Assembly (NCBI RefSeq): GCF_900115045.1
Contig: NZ_FOVC01000003.1
Coordinates: 62,001 to 126,000 of the forward strand
Source of the DNA: Izhakiella capsodis
Lineage (GTDB): Bacteria; Pseudomonadota; Gammaproteobacteria; Enterobacterales; Enterobacteriaceae
Length of the DNA: 64,000 nt
Reading direction: 5' to 3'
The translations under genes were made by a program, and so were the position numbers. Position 1 is the first letter of the stretch. Every line of letters begins with the position of its first letter. Below, piece after piece: positions 44,227-53,546 of the stretch. The notes below the pieces were generated by a model that was not told the DNA's origin, did no database searches, and saw nothing but the letters and a program-made list of their open reading frames with translations.

Positions 44227-44251
44227 GCCAGCTCGTGACTTTCCACCTGAC

Positions 44252-44277
44252 AGCCAGCCTGATGCTGGCTTTTTTTG
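44252..44277 (+). terminator. Intrinsic terminator after nadC
   Basis: AGCCAGC (44252-44258) and GCTGGCT (44264-44270) form a 7-bp stem with a CTGAT loop, followed by a seven-base T-run. It lies 25 bases after nadC. Confidence 0.92.
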
Positions 44278-44417
44278 CGAGTGCTCTTCCACCACTACTC
44301 ATCTTCGATGAAACGCTATGAATTACTTATGAGATAACACGATAACCGTAATCAACGCGCTGGTTAAGTCCAGCCAAATGCTCAGGATGGGATCTCCACT
44401 CACTATCAGGAGTCACC

Positions 44418-44861
44418 ATGTCTGACCAGCAAGGATTTACCTTAATCGAGCTGATGATCGTTATCGCTATTGTGGCGATACTCAGCGCCATTGGCCTGCC
44501 GGCTTACCAAAACTACCTGCAAAAAGCAGCGTTAACGGACATGCTACAAAGCGCCATGCCGCTTAAAACAGCGGTTGAAATCTGCGCGGTTGAACAAGGC
44601 GAAACCAGTAACTGCTCGGATGGTAACGCGGGCATTTCGCCCGCGACATCGTCCCGCTATATTGCCAGCAGCCAGGTTGCCTCCGGCGTCATTACCCTTA
44701 GCGGGCAGGATAATCTGAAGGGCCTGACAGTAACCCTGACGCCGGACTGGAACGCTCAACAAGGCATAATGCGCTGGCAGCGCGTCTGTAATACCTCCGC
44801 GAGCTCGCTGAAAAGCGCGTGTGAATCGGTATTTCGTTTTGATGACCAGAGCGAACGCTGA
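44418..44861 (+). CDS. ppdD: Prepilin peptidase-dependent pilin PpdD
   Basis: PpdD is the major type IV pilin-like protein of enterobacteria. The short leader MSDQQG is cut before Phe7 by prepilin peptidase; FTLIELMIVIAIVAIL is the hydrophobic spine, with the conserved Glu at position 5 of the mature chain. Cysteine pairs in the globular part (ICAVEQGETSNC, and CNTSASSLKSAC near the end) fit the usual pilin disulfides. Its last base is the first base of hofB, so the assembly genes are coupled to it. Confidence 0.94.
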   Translation: MSDQQGFTLIELMIVIAIVAILSAIGLPAYQNYLQKAALTDMLQSAMPLKTAVEICAVEQGETSNCSDGNAGISPATSSRYIASSQVASGVITLSGQDNLKGLTVTLTPDWNAQQGIMRWQRVCNTSASSLKSACESVFRFDDQSER

Positions 44862-46255
44862 TGGGCATCGCTGACGAAACTATGCTGAATGCACTTTGCC
44901 AGCGCTACCAGGCTGTTCTGCTCGAAAACAGCACGCAGCGCGTTAAGGTCGCAACCGCAGGTCTGCCACAGGATGATCTGGTTGAAGCGCTGCGCTTCAC
45001 CTGTAGCGCTCCAGTTGAGCTGCTCAACTGGAGCGTTGAACAACTGGCCGCCTGGCGGGATAAAAGCAGTACGGATGCACCGCCCCTTCTCGATCAGGAA
45101 AATCTGGCGACCGCCGCAAGGCTCGATCGCCTGCTGGCGCTGGCATTAGAACGTCGGGCTTCAGATATTCACATTGAGCCACAAGCTGATATGAGCCGTA
45201 TCCGGCTACGCATAGATGGCGTGTTGCAGATAACCAGCACCCTGCCTCCTGCCAGCGGTAACGCGCTGATCGCCCGGCTTAAAGTGCTGGCGCGTCTCGA
45301 CATCGCCGAACGGCGTGCGCCTCAGGACGGCCAGTTTGCCCATCAACATGCTCAAAGACATAGTACATCATTTCGTCTGTCAACCCTGCCAACGCAATAT
45401 GGTGAAAAAGCCGTGCTGCGCCTGCTCCATAACACGGATCATGCTCACGATATTGATAAGCTAGGCATGTCTGCACCGCAGCTGACACACTTTCAGCAGG
45501 CGCTAAAACAGCCGCAAGGCATGATACTGGTCACCGGACCTACCGGCAGCGGTAAAACCATTACTCTTTACAGCGCCCTGAACTGGCTGAATCAGCCGCA
45601 TCGTAATATTTGCAGCGTCGAAGATCCAATTGAAATCCCGCTGCGGGGCATTATTCAGACCCAGGTTAATAACAAGATAGATTTAAGCTTCAAGCAGGTA
45701 CTGCGCGCCCTGCTGCGCCAGGACCCGGACATCATCATGCTGGGCGAGATCCGCGATGCAGAAACGGCAGCTATCGCCATCAATGCTGCACAAACCGGTC
45801 ATCTGGTGCTGTCCACGCTGCACACCAACTCCACCCTGGAAACGCTGGTACGACTTCGGCAAATGGGATTGCCCGGCTACCTGATCGGACCGGCGTTAAA
45901 AATGGTGATTGCTCAGCGTCTGGTACGCCGCTTATGTCCTCACTGTCGTCAGTCCGGCGACAGTATCAATCCATTCTCACCTTCTCTCTGGTCAGGCCCG
46001 CTGCAAAACTGGCAAGCCACGGGCTGTGAACAGTGTTTTTCAGGCTTTTATGGCCGGCTGGCACTGTTCGAAGTCTTACCAGTAACCCGGCGATTACAGG
46101 CAGCTATTGCCAATGATGCCAGTCAGGAGCATTTAAATTCGCTGATGGAAGAGCAGAATCTCAGCCGATTATTTACCGAAGGGCTTCAGGCTGTGCACCG
46201 TGGCGATACTACCCTTGAGGAACTTAAACGGGTTACAGGCAGCTGCCATGAATAA
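44861..46255 (+). CDS. hofB: Type IV pilus assembly ATPase HofB (GspE/PilB family)
   Basis: HofB is the cytoplasmic ATPase that powers pilin assembly. The 464-residue protein has Walker A GPTGSGKTITL, an Asp box, Walker B DIIMLGEIRDAETA, a His box LSTLHTNSTLE and a C-terminal four-cysteine zinc site (CPHC and CEQC). The start ATG overlaps the ppdD stop by one base. The downstream hofC start overlaps the hofB end by eight bases. The operon ppdD-hofB-hofC probably serves DNA uptake or a rarely expressed pilus. Confidence 0.95.
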   Translation: MGIADETMLNALCQRYQAVLLENSTQRVKVATAGLPQDDLVEALRFTCSAPVELLNWSVEQLAAWRDKSSTDAPPLLDQENLATAARLDRLLALALERRASDIHIEPQADMSRIRLRIDGVLQITSTLPPASGNALIARLKVLARLDIAERRAPQDGQFAHQHAQRHSTSFRLSTLPTQYGEKAVLRLLHNTDHAHDIDKLGMSAPQLTHFQQALKQPQGMILVTGPTGSGKTITLYSALNWLNQPHRNICSVEDPIEIPLRGIIQTQVNNKIDLSFKQVLRALLRQDPDIIMLGEIRDAETAAIAINAAQTGHLVLSTLHTNSTLETLVRLRQMGLPGYLIGPALKMVIAQRLVRRLCPHCRQSGDSINPFSPSLWSGPLQNWQATGCEQCFSGFYGRLALFEVLPVTRRLQAAIANDASQEHLNSLMEEQNLSRLFTEGLQAVHRGDTTLEELKRVTGSCHE

Positions 46256-47444
46256 AACGATGTTGTTTCATTGGCAAGCGATAGACAGTGCTGGCTGCTG
46301 GCAGCAAGGGGAACGTCTTGAGCAAAACTACCCTCGCCTCTGCCAGTATCTTCATGATAATCAGCTCACACCACTGCGCATTCGCCTGCGTCAGATCTAT
46401 CTTTCCCGAAGCTGGCAACAGGCGGTACGAATAACGCTGATGCAACAGATTGCCACCCTGCTCAGAGCCGGACTATCTCTGTCAGCCAGCCTTACTATGC
46501 TCAGTAGAGGACAGCAAAAGCCCTGGCAACTCCTGCTGATACAGCTGGCAGACCAAATTAGTCAGGGAATTTCTTTTGCTCAGGCGCTCAGACAGTGGCC
46601 GCAAGTCTTTCCGCCGCTCTATTCCTCGATGGTTCACATTGGCGAACTTACCGGTCAACTGGAAAACTGTTGCCAGCAGCTTGCGGCACAGCAGGAGCGC
46701 CAACATTTACTGCAAAAGAAAGTGCAGAAAGCCCTACGTTATCCGCTGTTTATTCTGCTGATAGCGGCAGCTACCAGCAGCGCGATGTTGCTGTTTGTAC
46801 TGCCTGAGTTTGTAGCGATCTACGCAAATTTTGATGCCGAACTACCGGCCTTCACCCGTGCGGTAATGCAACTTTCATCCATACTGCAGCGCAGTAGTCC
46901 ATGGCTGATCGTAACGCTCTTTTTTGCGGTGCTGGGCTGGCGTTATCAGCAGCGGCGTTGCCCCTCTGTTCGCCTTTTTACGCAGCGACTTACGCTACGT
47001 TTACCTTTTATCTCAGCACTGTATCGCGGGGGTGTTCTCAGCCAGATCTTTATCACGCTTAGCCTGACACAGCGCGCCGGGCTACCTCTGCTTGACGGGC
47101 TTAACGCGACAGCTGAAACCCTGCCCTCTGGAATTTGGCAATCGCTTCTGAACGCACTTAAACGCCATATTGAAGCGGGTCAACCGTTGCATCTGGCAAT
47201 TGAAAATCATCGACAGTTTACGCCGCTTTGTTATCAGCTCATTAAGGTAGGCGAGGAGGCTGGAGCGTTGGACGACATGCTAAGTCGCCTTGCCAAATGG
47301 CATGAAGTACAGACTCAGGATCTGGCAGATTCGCTGGCTGCCATGCTTGAACCGATGATGATGGTTGTTGTCGGTGGCATTATCGGTACGCTGGTCATTG
47401 CGATGTATCTGCCGGTTTTCAATCTAGGCTCCGCGCTGGGCTAA
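46248..47444 (+). CDS. hofC: Type IV pilus inner-membrane platform protein HofC
   Basis: HofC is the PilC/GspF-type polytopic protein that couples the HofB ATPase to pilin assembly. The ATG at 46248 gives 398 residues and lies within the hofB tail; an upstream frame to 46200 has no support. Two GspF domains are visible, each with an ETGxL-like motif (HIGELTGQLENC; KVGEEAGALDDML), and three hydrophobic segments including the last at VVVGGIIGTLVIAMYLPVF. The gene is complete. Confidence 0.94.
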   Translation: MNKTMLFHWQAIDSAGCWQQGERLEQNYPRLCQYLHDNQLTPLRIRLRQIYLSRSWQQAVRITLMQQIATLLRAGLSLSASLTMLSRGQQKPWQLLLIQLADQISQGISFAQALRQWPQVFPPLYSSMVHIGELTGQLENCCQQLAAQQERQHLLQKKVQKALRYPLFILLIAAATSSAMLLFVLPEFVAIYANFDAELPAFTRAVMQLSSILQRSSPWLIVTLFFAVLGWRYQQRRCPSVRLFTQRLTLRLPFISALYRGGVLSQIFITLSLTQRAGLPLLDGLNATAETLPSGIWQSLLNALKRHIEAGQPLHLAIENHRQFTPLCYQLIKVGEEAGALDDMLSRLAKWHEVQTQDLADSLAAMLEPMMMVVVGGIIGTLVIAMYLPVFNLGSALG

Positions 47445-47445
47445 A

Positions 47446-47464
47446 CGCCCGCACTAAGCGGGCG
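47446..47464 (-). terminator. Hairpin between hofC and guaC
   Basis: CGCCCGC and GCGGGCG form a perfect 7-bp stem with a 5-base loop. On the minus strand TTT follows, so it probably ends guaC; it could also stop hofC transcripts, as the genes are convergent. Confidence 0.65.
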
Positions 47465-47475
47465 CGAATGGCAAG

Positions 47476-48516
47476 TTAACGGTTGTACACCTGGTTTTCC
47501 TGTTCGGCAACGCGAATAAACGTAGTTCGCTTAGTCAGCTCTTTAAGCCGTTCGGCCCCCACATAGGTACAGGCTGAACGGAGGCCACCGAGAATATCGC
47601 GCGCCGTATTTTCAACCGGGCCACGCAGCGGCAACTTAACGGTTTTTCCCTCAGCGGCACGATAACCCGCCACGCTGCCTACATGGCGCTTCATGGCAGT
47701 TTCCGAACTCATTCCGTAAAACAGCATGAATTTTTCACCACGCTCTTCAATCACGCTTCCTTCACATTCATCATGAGCTGCGAGCATACCGCCAAGCATA
47801 ACGAAGTCTGCGCCGCCGCCAAAAGCTTTCGCTACGTCGCCCGGCACTGAGCAGCCACCGTCACTGACAATCTGACCGCCCAAACCATGAGCGGCATCTG
47901 CACACTCAATCACGGCCGACAGCTGCGGATACCCCACCCCGGTCTTGACCCGCGTTGTACACACAGAGCCGGGTCCGATACCCACTTTAACGATATCCGC
48001 ACCGGAAAGAATCAGCTCTTCGACCATCTCGCCAGTCACTACATTGCCTGCGCAAATAGTTTTTGTCGGGAAGGCTTCCCGTGCCCGCTGCAAAAATTCG
48101 ACAAAATGCTCTGAGTAACCGTTAGCAACGTCAATGCAAATAAAGTTCAGTGCCGGAGAAAGCGCGACTATTTGCTGTAACTTTTCAAAGTCTGCGTCCG
48201 AAGTACCGGTTGATACCATGATGTGTTGCAGAACTTTTACAGAGGCACGCGCAATAAACGCTCGCCAATCATTGACGCTGTAGTGCTTGTGGACAGCCGT
48301 GAGAATATCGAACTCTGCCAGTGCTTCGGCGATACGAAAAGTGCCCACGGTATCCATATTCGCCGCGATCACCGGGACGCCAGTCCAGCTAAGCGCAGAA
48401 TGTTTAAAGGTAAAAGTGCGCGTTAGTTCAACTTCTGAACGGCTTTTCAGTGTTGAGCGTTTAGGGCGAATAAGCACATCTTTAAAACCGAGCTTGATAT
48501 CTTCTTCTATACGCAT
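47476..48516 (-). CDS. guaC: GMP reductase
   Basis: GuaC reduces GMP to IMP with NADPH, feeding guanine nucleotides back to adenine nucleotides. The 346-residue IMPDH-family barrel lacks CBS domains. The catalytic cysteine is in GIGPGSVCTTRVKTGVG, and ISDGGCSVPGDVAKA and GGADFVMLGGMLA form the phosphate-binding part. It is a single-gene unit between the hof operon and coaE, and divergent from coaE. Confidence 0.97.
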   Translation of the reverse strand: MRIEEDIKLGFKDVLIRPKRSTLKSRSEVELTRTFTFKHSALSWTGVPVIAANMDTVGTFRIAEALAEFDILTAVHKHYSVNDWRAFIARASVKVLQHIMVSTGTSDADFEKLQQIVALSPALNFICIDVANGYSEHFVEFLQRAREAFPTKTICAGNVVTGEMVEELILSGADIVKVGIGPGSVCTTRVKTGVGYPQLSAVIECADAAHGLGGQIVSDGGCSVPGDVAKAFGGGADFVMLGGMLAAHDECEGSVIEERGEKFMLFYGMSSETAMKRHVGSVAGYRAAEGKTVKLPLRGPVENTARDILGGLRSACTYVGAERLKELTKRTTFIRVAEQENQVYNR

Positions 48517-48727
48517 ATCTCAAAATTCCTGTCGCGGTGGGGGGTTATATCGCACGATACATTGCGATCATACGCGCTAAAATCGCCGCGACAAGACTGC
48601 GAAAATTATCGGGGATAAGCTACAATTTCATTCATTCCCTTGAGGCGTTTCATTGCTATTATCCAAACAGTTCAAAACATGTTCACCGCTGGCCCTCTCG
48701 GGAGAGCATAATAAGGAATGAAGGCTT

Positions 48728-49339
48728 ATGCGTTATACCGTGGCGCTGACAGGTGGTATTGGCAGCGGTAAAAGCACAATTGCAAGAGCATTCGGTTCGC
48801 TGGGAATTGAGTGGATCGATGCCGATGACGTTGCACGCGAGGTCGTCAAACCCGGCAGCCAGGCACTGGCAATGATAGTTCAGCGTTTTGGTTCAGCGAT
48901 CCTTCAGCCCGACAGCACTCTGGATCGACGGAGGCTACGCGAGCGCATTTTTACTGATCCTGAAAACAAGCTGTGGCTGGACAACCTGCTCCATCCGCTC
49001 ATCCATGTGCAAACCCAGCGGCAATTGGATCAGATGCGCTCACCGTGGCGCCTGTGGGTGGTTCCACTGCTAGTTGAAAACCAGCTGCAACATCGGGCTA
49101 ATCGCGTGCTGGTGGTCGACGTGCCTCGTGAAACACAGCTTATCCGCGCTATGGCCCGCGACGGTATGACTCGGGAGCAGGCTGAAAATATTCTGGCGGC
49201 CCAGATTTCACGCCAGGAACGCATGGCCGTAGCCAATGATATTATTGATAACAGCGGGACACCGGAATCGGTAATCCCCCGCGTAACCGAATTGCATCAG
49301 CGCTATCTGGCGCTGGCTGCTGCTGCACAGCAGGAATAA
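48728..49339 (+). CDS. coaE: Dephospho-CoA kinase
   Basis: CoaE phosphorylates dephospho-CoA in the last step of CoA synthesis. The 203 residues include the P-loop LTGGIGSGKST (8-17), the substrate-binding DADDVAREVV and WVVPLLVENQL, and a C-terminal DIIDNSG motif. AATAAGGAATGAAGGCTT lies before the ATG. It begins a + strand group with zapD (four bases later) and yacG, as in E. coli. Confidence 0.97.
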   Translation: MRYTVALTGGIGSGKSTIARAFGSLGIEWIDADDVAREVVKPGSQALAMIVQRFGSAILQPDSTLDRRRLRERIFTDPENKLWLDNLLHPLIHVQTQRQLDQMRSPWRLWVVPLLVENQLQHRANRVLVVDVPRETQLIRAMARDGMTREQAENILAAQISRQERMAVANDIIDNSGTPESVIPRVTELHQRYLALAAAAQQE

Positions 49340-49343
49340 CAGT

Positions 49344-50087
49344 ATGACCACAATGGTACTTTTTGAGCATCCTCTGAATGAAAAGATCCGTACCTGGCTG
49401 CGGATCGAATTTCTATTACAGCAGCTTCACCACTGCCGCACCATTAACGATCATCTTACCGCTATGGCCTTCTTTCGTAATGTTGCCGATCTGCTTGATG
49501 TTTTTGAACGCGGTGAGCTACGCACTGAAATCATTAAAGAGCTGGATCGTCAGCAGCATAAATTACAGGCGTGGATTGGCGTACCAGGCGCGGATACAGA
49601 GGTGATTTCTGCTCTAATTGAAAAACTAATACAGCAGCATGCCAGACTGATGGCTGCTCCACGGATAGGGCAGCTGTTGCGCGAAGACCGCCTGATTGCT
49701 TTGGTCCGCCAGCGCCTGAGCATTCCTGGCGGCTGTTGCAGTTTTGATCTGCCAACACTTCATGTCTGGCTCCACCTGGCGCAGGAAAGCCGTGATACCC
49801 AGACAGAGCGCTGGCTGGCATCGCTCGAACCACTACGCGATGCGCTAACTTTAGTGCTGGATTTGATACGTCAGTCTGGCGTCTTTCATCATCAAAGCAG
49901 CCTTAACGGCTTTTATCAGGATAATGCGGAAGGCGCCGATCTGCTGCGGCTTAAATTAACGCTGGAGGATGCGCTTTATCCGCAGATCTCCGGCCATAAA
50001 AGCCGCTACGCCATTCGCTTTATGCCGCTGAACAATGAACACGGTACAGTGCCAGCGCGACTGGATTTTGAACTGGCCTGTTGCTGA
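49344..50087 (+). CDS. zapD: Cell division protein ZapD
   Basis: ZapD binds the FtsZ C-terminus and bundles its filaments at the division ring. The 247-residue protein starts MTTMVLFEHPLNEKIRTWLRIE, close to E. coli ZapD (YacF). A second ATG three codons in, which would give MVLFEHPLNE, is an alternative start. The middle is helical with conserved FRNVADLLDVFERGE. It follows coaE after four bases and precedes yacG by eight, so the three genes are co-transcribed. Confidence 0.95.
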   Translation: MTTMVLFEHPLNEKIRTWLRIEFLLQQLHHCRTINDHLTAMAFFRNVADLLDVFERGELRTEIIKELDRQQHKLQAWIGVPGADTEVISALIEKLIQQHARLMAAPRIGQLLREDRLIALVRQRLSIPGGCCSFDLPTLHVWLHLAQESRDTQTERWLASLEPLRDALTLVLDLIRQSGVFHHQSSLNGFYQDNAEGADLLRLKLTLEDALYPQISGHKSRYAIRFMPLNNEHGTVPARLDFELACC

Positions 50088-50095
50088 GGTAAACC

Positions 50096-50302
50096 ATGAC
50101 CGACGATATTACATTTGTAGTCTGCCCCAGCTGTGGTAAGCAGGTAATTTGGGGAACGCTAAGCCCGTGGCGCCCTTTTTGCAGTAAACGCTGTCAGCTG
50201 ATTGATCTGGGCGAATGGGCAGCAGAAGAAAAGCGTATACCTGCCAGCAGTGATTCAACGGACAGCGACGACTGGAGCGAAAACCAGCTTGATCGCGAAT
50301 AA
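50096..50302 (+). CDS. yacG: DNA gyrase inhibitor YacG
   Basis: YacG is a small zinc protein that binds GyrB and blocks DNA binding by gyrase. The 68 residues hold four zinc cysteines at 10, 13, 29 and 33 (VVCPSCGK and FCSKRCQLIDLGEWA) and an acidic tail. GAGGTAAACC precedes the ATG. It ends the coaE-zapD-yacG group and is convergent with mutT. Confidence 0.95.
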   Translation: MTDDITFVVCPSCGKQVIWGTLSPWRPFCSKRCQLIDLGEWAAEEKRIPASSDSTDSDDWSENQLDRE

Positions 50303-50330
50303 AGCAGCCTGAAACTGCAGTTACCAGGCT

Positions 50331-50723
50331 TCAGGCTTCGGCGACAAGCCGCGCCACGATGCTGTGATTTGCCGGTGGAAACTCGTCGGCAACCAGTTCC
50401 CGCTGCGTAACCCAGCGCTGTGGCTGTCCTTCCCGGCCGTATGGCTCTCCCTGCCAGCCTTCGACGACAAAAAAGTGCAGCGTTACCCGCAGATCAGAAT
50501 AGTGGTGATCCACCAGGTCATAAGGCGTGAAGTGGGTAACCACAATGCCGGTTTCTTCCTGTAATTCACGAACCAGCGCTTGCTGTGCCGTTTCGTTTAC
50601 TTCAATTTTTCCGCCGGGAAACTCCCACCTATTCGCCATATGTGAGGTCGGCGGGCGCCGGGTAAGAAAAATTTCACCGTGTACGTTGCGAATAATACCA
50701 ACGGCAACCTGCAGGTGTTTCAT
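50331..50723 (-). CDS. mutT: 8-oxo-dGTP diphosphatase MutT
   Basis: MutT hydrolyses 8-oxo-dGTP and so prevents A:T to C:G mutations. I chose the ATG at 50723 (MKHLQVAVGIIRN), preceded by GGGAGATATGTA, giving 130 residues; the upstream frame to 50801 crosses the secA terminator. The Nudix box G38-KIEVNE-TAQQALV-RELQEETGI is complete. It is downstream of secA with a terminator between them, an arrangement shared with E. coli. Confidence 0.96.
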   Translation of the reverse strand: MKHLQVAVGIIRNVHGEIFLTRRPPTSHMANRWEFPGGKIEVNETAQQALVRELQEETGIVVTHFTPYDLVDHHYSDLRVTLHFFVVEGWQGEPYGREGQPQRWVTQRELVADEFPPANHSIVARLVAEA

Positions 50724-50740
50724 TACATATCTCCCGTCAT

Positions 50741-50764
50741 AAAAAAGCGCCCCGCCGGGCGCTT
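50741..50764 (-). terminator. Intrinsic terminator between secA and mutT
   Basis: On the minus strand AGCGCCC pairs with GGGCGCT around a short GC-rich loop and is followed by a six-base T-run. It lies 15 bases after secA and 18 before mutT, so it reduces secA read-through into mutT. Confidence 0.9.
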
Positions 50765-50779
50765 TACAGCTTAGCTTAA

Positions 50780-53485
50780 TCAGGCCAGTCGGCCATGACA
50801 CTGCTTGTATTTTTTACCTGAACCACAGGGGCAAGGGTCATTACGTCCAATTTTGCGGTCACCGCCCTGTGCGGCCAAGGCAATGCTGGCTTCGGTATCA
50901 TCATCAACATGGCTGAGCTGCTGCCGCCGCGCCAGACGCTCCGCTTCCAGACGGCGCTGCTCTTCCATCTCCTCGATCTCTTCAGGCACCCGCACCTGAA
51001 CTTTGCTCAGGGTGCTAATCACCTCATATTTCAACGTTTCGAGCATCGCAGAAAACATAGCGAAAGATTCGCGTTTATATTCCTGCTTAGGATCTTTTTG
51101 AGCATAGCCACGCAGATGAATACCCTGACGCAGGTAGTCCATTGCGGCGAGGTGCTCTTTCCACAAAGAATCCAGCGTCTGCAACATCACGCCCTTTTCA
51201 AAGTGACGCATCATCTCAGCACCCACTACTTCCTCTTTGTTAAGGTAGTGTGAGCCTGCGCTTTCCATAATCCGCTCGCGTAGCGTTTCTTCATGTAGTT
51301 CAGGCTCTTTATCCAGCCATTCATCAATCGGCAAACTGAGATCGAAATCCGCTTTCAAGCGATCGTGCAGGCCTGAAATATCCCACATCTCTTCCAGTGA
51401 CTGTGGCGGAATATAGGTATCGATAACGGTTTTAAATACGTCCCCGCGGATACTGCCGATCGTTTCGCTTACATCAGACACATCCAACAGCTCGTTACGC
51501 TGGCTGTATATGGCACGGCGCTGATCGTTAGCAACGTCATCATATTCCAGCAGCTGCTTACGAATATCAAAGTTACGACTTTCGACCTTGCGTTGTGCGT
51601 TAGCGATCGCTTTAGTTACCCACGGATGCTCAATGGCCTCGCCTGGCTTCATACCAAGTTTACGCATCATGCCTGCCACGCGGTCAGAGGCGAAAATACG
51701 CATCAGGGCATCTTCCATAGAAAGGTAGAAGCGTGATGAACCGGGATCACCCTGGCGACCGGCACGACCGCGTAGCTGGTTATCAATACGACGCGATTCA
51801 TGGCGCTCGGTACCAATAATATGCAAGCCACCCGCTGCCAGCACCTGATCGTGGCGTACCTGCCACGCCGCTTTAATCGCTGCAATCTGCTCTTCTGTTG
51901 CCCCTTGCAGCTCAGCTATTTCAACCTGCCAGCTACCGCCTAATACGATATCCGTACCGCGCCCCGCCATGTTAGTGGCGATAGTCACCGAACCTGACTG
52001 ACCGGCCTGAGCCACAATCTCCGCCTCACGGGCGTGAAATTTGGCGTTGAGGACATTATGTTTGATGCCTTCACGCGTTAATGCTTCAGAAATCACCTCT
52101 GATTTTTCAATCGAGATAGTACCAACCAGCACCGGCTGACCTTTAGCAGTTCGTTCGCGAATGTCTTCGATAATGGCCTGAATTTTATCTGCTTCGGTCA
52201 TATAGACCAGGTCCGCCATATCTTTTCGGATCATTGGGCGGTTAGTGGGCACTACGATGGTATCAAGCTTGTAAATAGAGCTGAATTCAAAAGCTTCGGT
52301 GTCAGCAGTACCCGTCATACCAGCCAGTTTTTCGTATAGGCGGAAATAGTTCTGAAAGGTGATAGAGGCCAGCGTCTGGTTCTCGTTCTGAATTTCCACG
52401 CCTTCTTTTGCTTCTACTGCCTGATGCAGACCATCAGACCAGCGACGCCCCTGCATGGTACGGCCAGTATGCTCGTCAACGATAATCACCTCACCATCTT
52501 TAACGATGTAATCAACATCGCGAGTGAACAACGCGTGCGCGCGCAGTGCAGCAGTGACATGATGCATCAACATGATATTACCAGGGGAATAGAGAGATTC
52601 GCCCTCGTCCATGATCTTCTGACTAACCAGCAATTCTTCAATCAGCTCAAGACCGCGCTCGGTCAGGTGTACCTGGCGCGCTTTCTCATCCAGCCAGAAA
52701 TGCCCTTCCCCCTTAAAAGTGTCGGAGTCTTCTTTTTCCTGGCGCTGTAGATGAGGGATAACTTTATTAACCTTGATATACAGTTCTGAGCTGTCTTCCG
52801 CCGGGCCGGATATAATCAGAGGGGTACGCGCCTCATCGATGAGGATAGAATCCACCTCATCGACCAGTGCATAATGCAGATTACGCTGGACGCGCTCTTC
52901 AGGGCTGAAGGCCATGTTATCGCGCAAGTAATCGAAGCCGTATTCATTGTTGGTGCCGTAAGTAATATCAGCAGCATAGGCCGCACGTTTAGCGGGTGCA
53001 GGCATGCCGGGCAGGTTGATGCCAACCGTCAGTCCCAGAAATTCAAACAGCGGACGGTTATTTTCCGCATCGCGCTGCGCAAGATAATCGTTGACGGTGA
53101 CAACGTGAACCCCCTTGCCGCTCAGGGCATTGAGGTAGGCTGGCAGGGTTGCAGTCAGGGTTTTACCCTCACCGGTACGCATTTCCGCGATACAGCGCTC
53201 ATTGAGCACCATGCCACCCAGCAGCTGAACATCAAAATGGCGCATACCAAATACGCGCTTACTGGCCTCACGAACGGTAGCAAATGCATCCGGAATCAGG
53301 CTTTCCAGCACTTCCCCTTTTTCCAGCCTGGCGCGAAACTCGGCGGTTTTAGCTTTCAGTTCATCATCGCTGAGTTTTTCAAAATCCACCTCTTTACGAT
53401 TGATGGTTTCAACTTCTTTGCGCATCCGGCGCAGAGTACGATCGTTACGACTACCAAAAACTTTAGTTAATAGCTTAATCAACAT
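50780..53485 (-). CDS. secA: Preprotein translocase ATPase SecA
   Basis: SecA drives preproteins through the SecYEG channel. The 901 residues match E. coli in size. Walker A is MRTGEGKTLTATLP and the DEAD-like motif is VDEVDSILIDEARTPLIISG. The second motor domain holds NMAGRGTDIVLGG and RGRAGRQGDPGSS. The C-terminal zinc/SecB-binding tail is CPCGSGKKYKQCHG. It lies 61 bases after secM, whose translational arrest controls exposure of the secA ribosome site. Confidence 0.99.
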   Translation of the reverse strand: MLIKLLTKVFGSRNDRTLRRMRKEVETINRKEVDFEKLSDDELKAKTAEFRARLEKGEVLESLIPDAFATVREASKRVFGMRHFDVQLLGGMVLNERCIAEMRTGEGKTLTATLPAYLNALSGKGVHVVTVNDYLAQRDAENNRPLFEFLGLTVGINLPGMPAPAKRAAYAADITYGTNNEYGFDYLRDNMAFSPEERVQRNLHYALVDEVDSILIDEARTPLIISGPAEDSSELYIKVNKVIPHLQRQEKEDSDTFKGEGHFWLDEKARQVHLTERGLELIEELLVSQKIMDEGESLYSPGNIMLMHHVTAALRAHALFTRDVDYIVKDGEVIIVDEHTGRTMQGRRWSDGLHQAVEAKEGVEIQNENQTLASITFQNYFRLYEKLAGMTGTADTEAFEFSSIYKLDTIVVPTNRPMIRKDMADLVYMTEADKIQAIIEDIRERTAKGQPVLVGTISIEKSEVISEALTREGIKHNVLNAKFHAREAEIVAQAGQSGSVTIATNMAGRGTDIVLGGSWQVEIAELQGATEEQIAAIKAAWQVRHDQVLAAGGLHIIGTERHESRRIDNQLRGRAGRQGDPGSSRFYLSMEDALMRIFASDRVAGMMRKLGMKPGEAIEHPWVTKAIANAQRKVESRNFDIRKQLLEYDDVANDQRRAIYSQRNELLDVSDVSETIGSIRGDVFKTVIDTYIPPQSLEEMWDISGLHDRLKADFDLSLPIDEWLDKEPELHEETLRERIMESAGSHYLNKEEVVGAEMMRHFEKGVMLQTLDSLWKEHLAAMDYLRQGIHLRGYAQKDPKQEYKRESFAMFSAMLETLKYEVISTLSKVQVRVPEEIEEMEEQRRLEAERLARRQQLSHVDDDTEASIALAAQGGDRKIGRNDPCPCGSGKKYKQCHGRLA

Positions 53486-53546
53486 AATAAAAATATTCTC
53501 TCAGCACCGTTCCGGACGGCTATATATAAATAAAAAACGCTTTCGA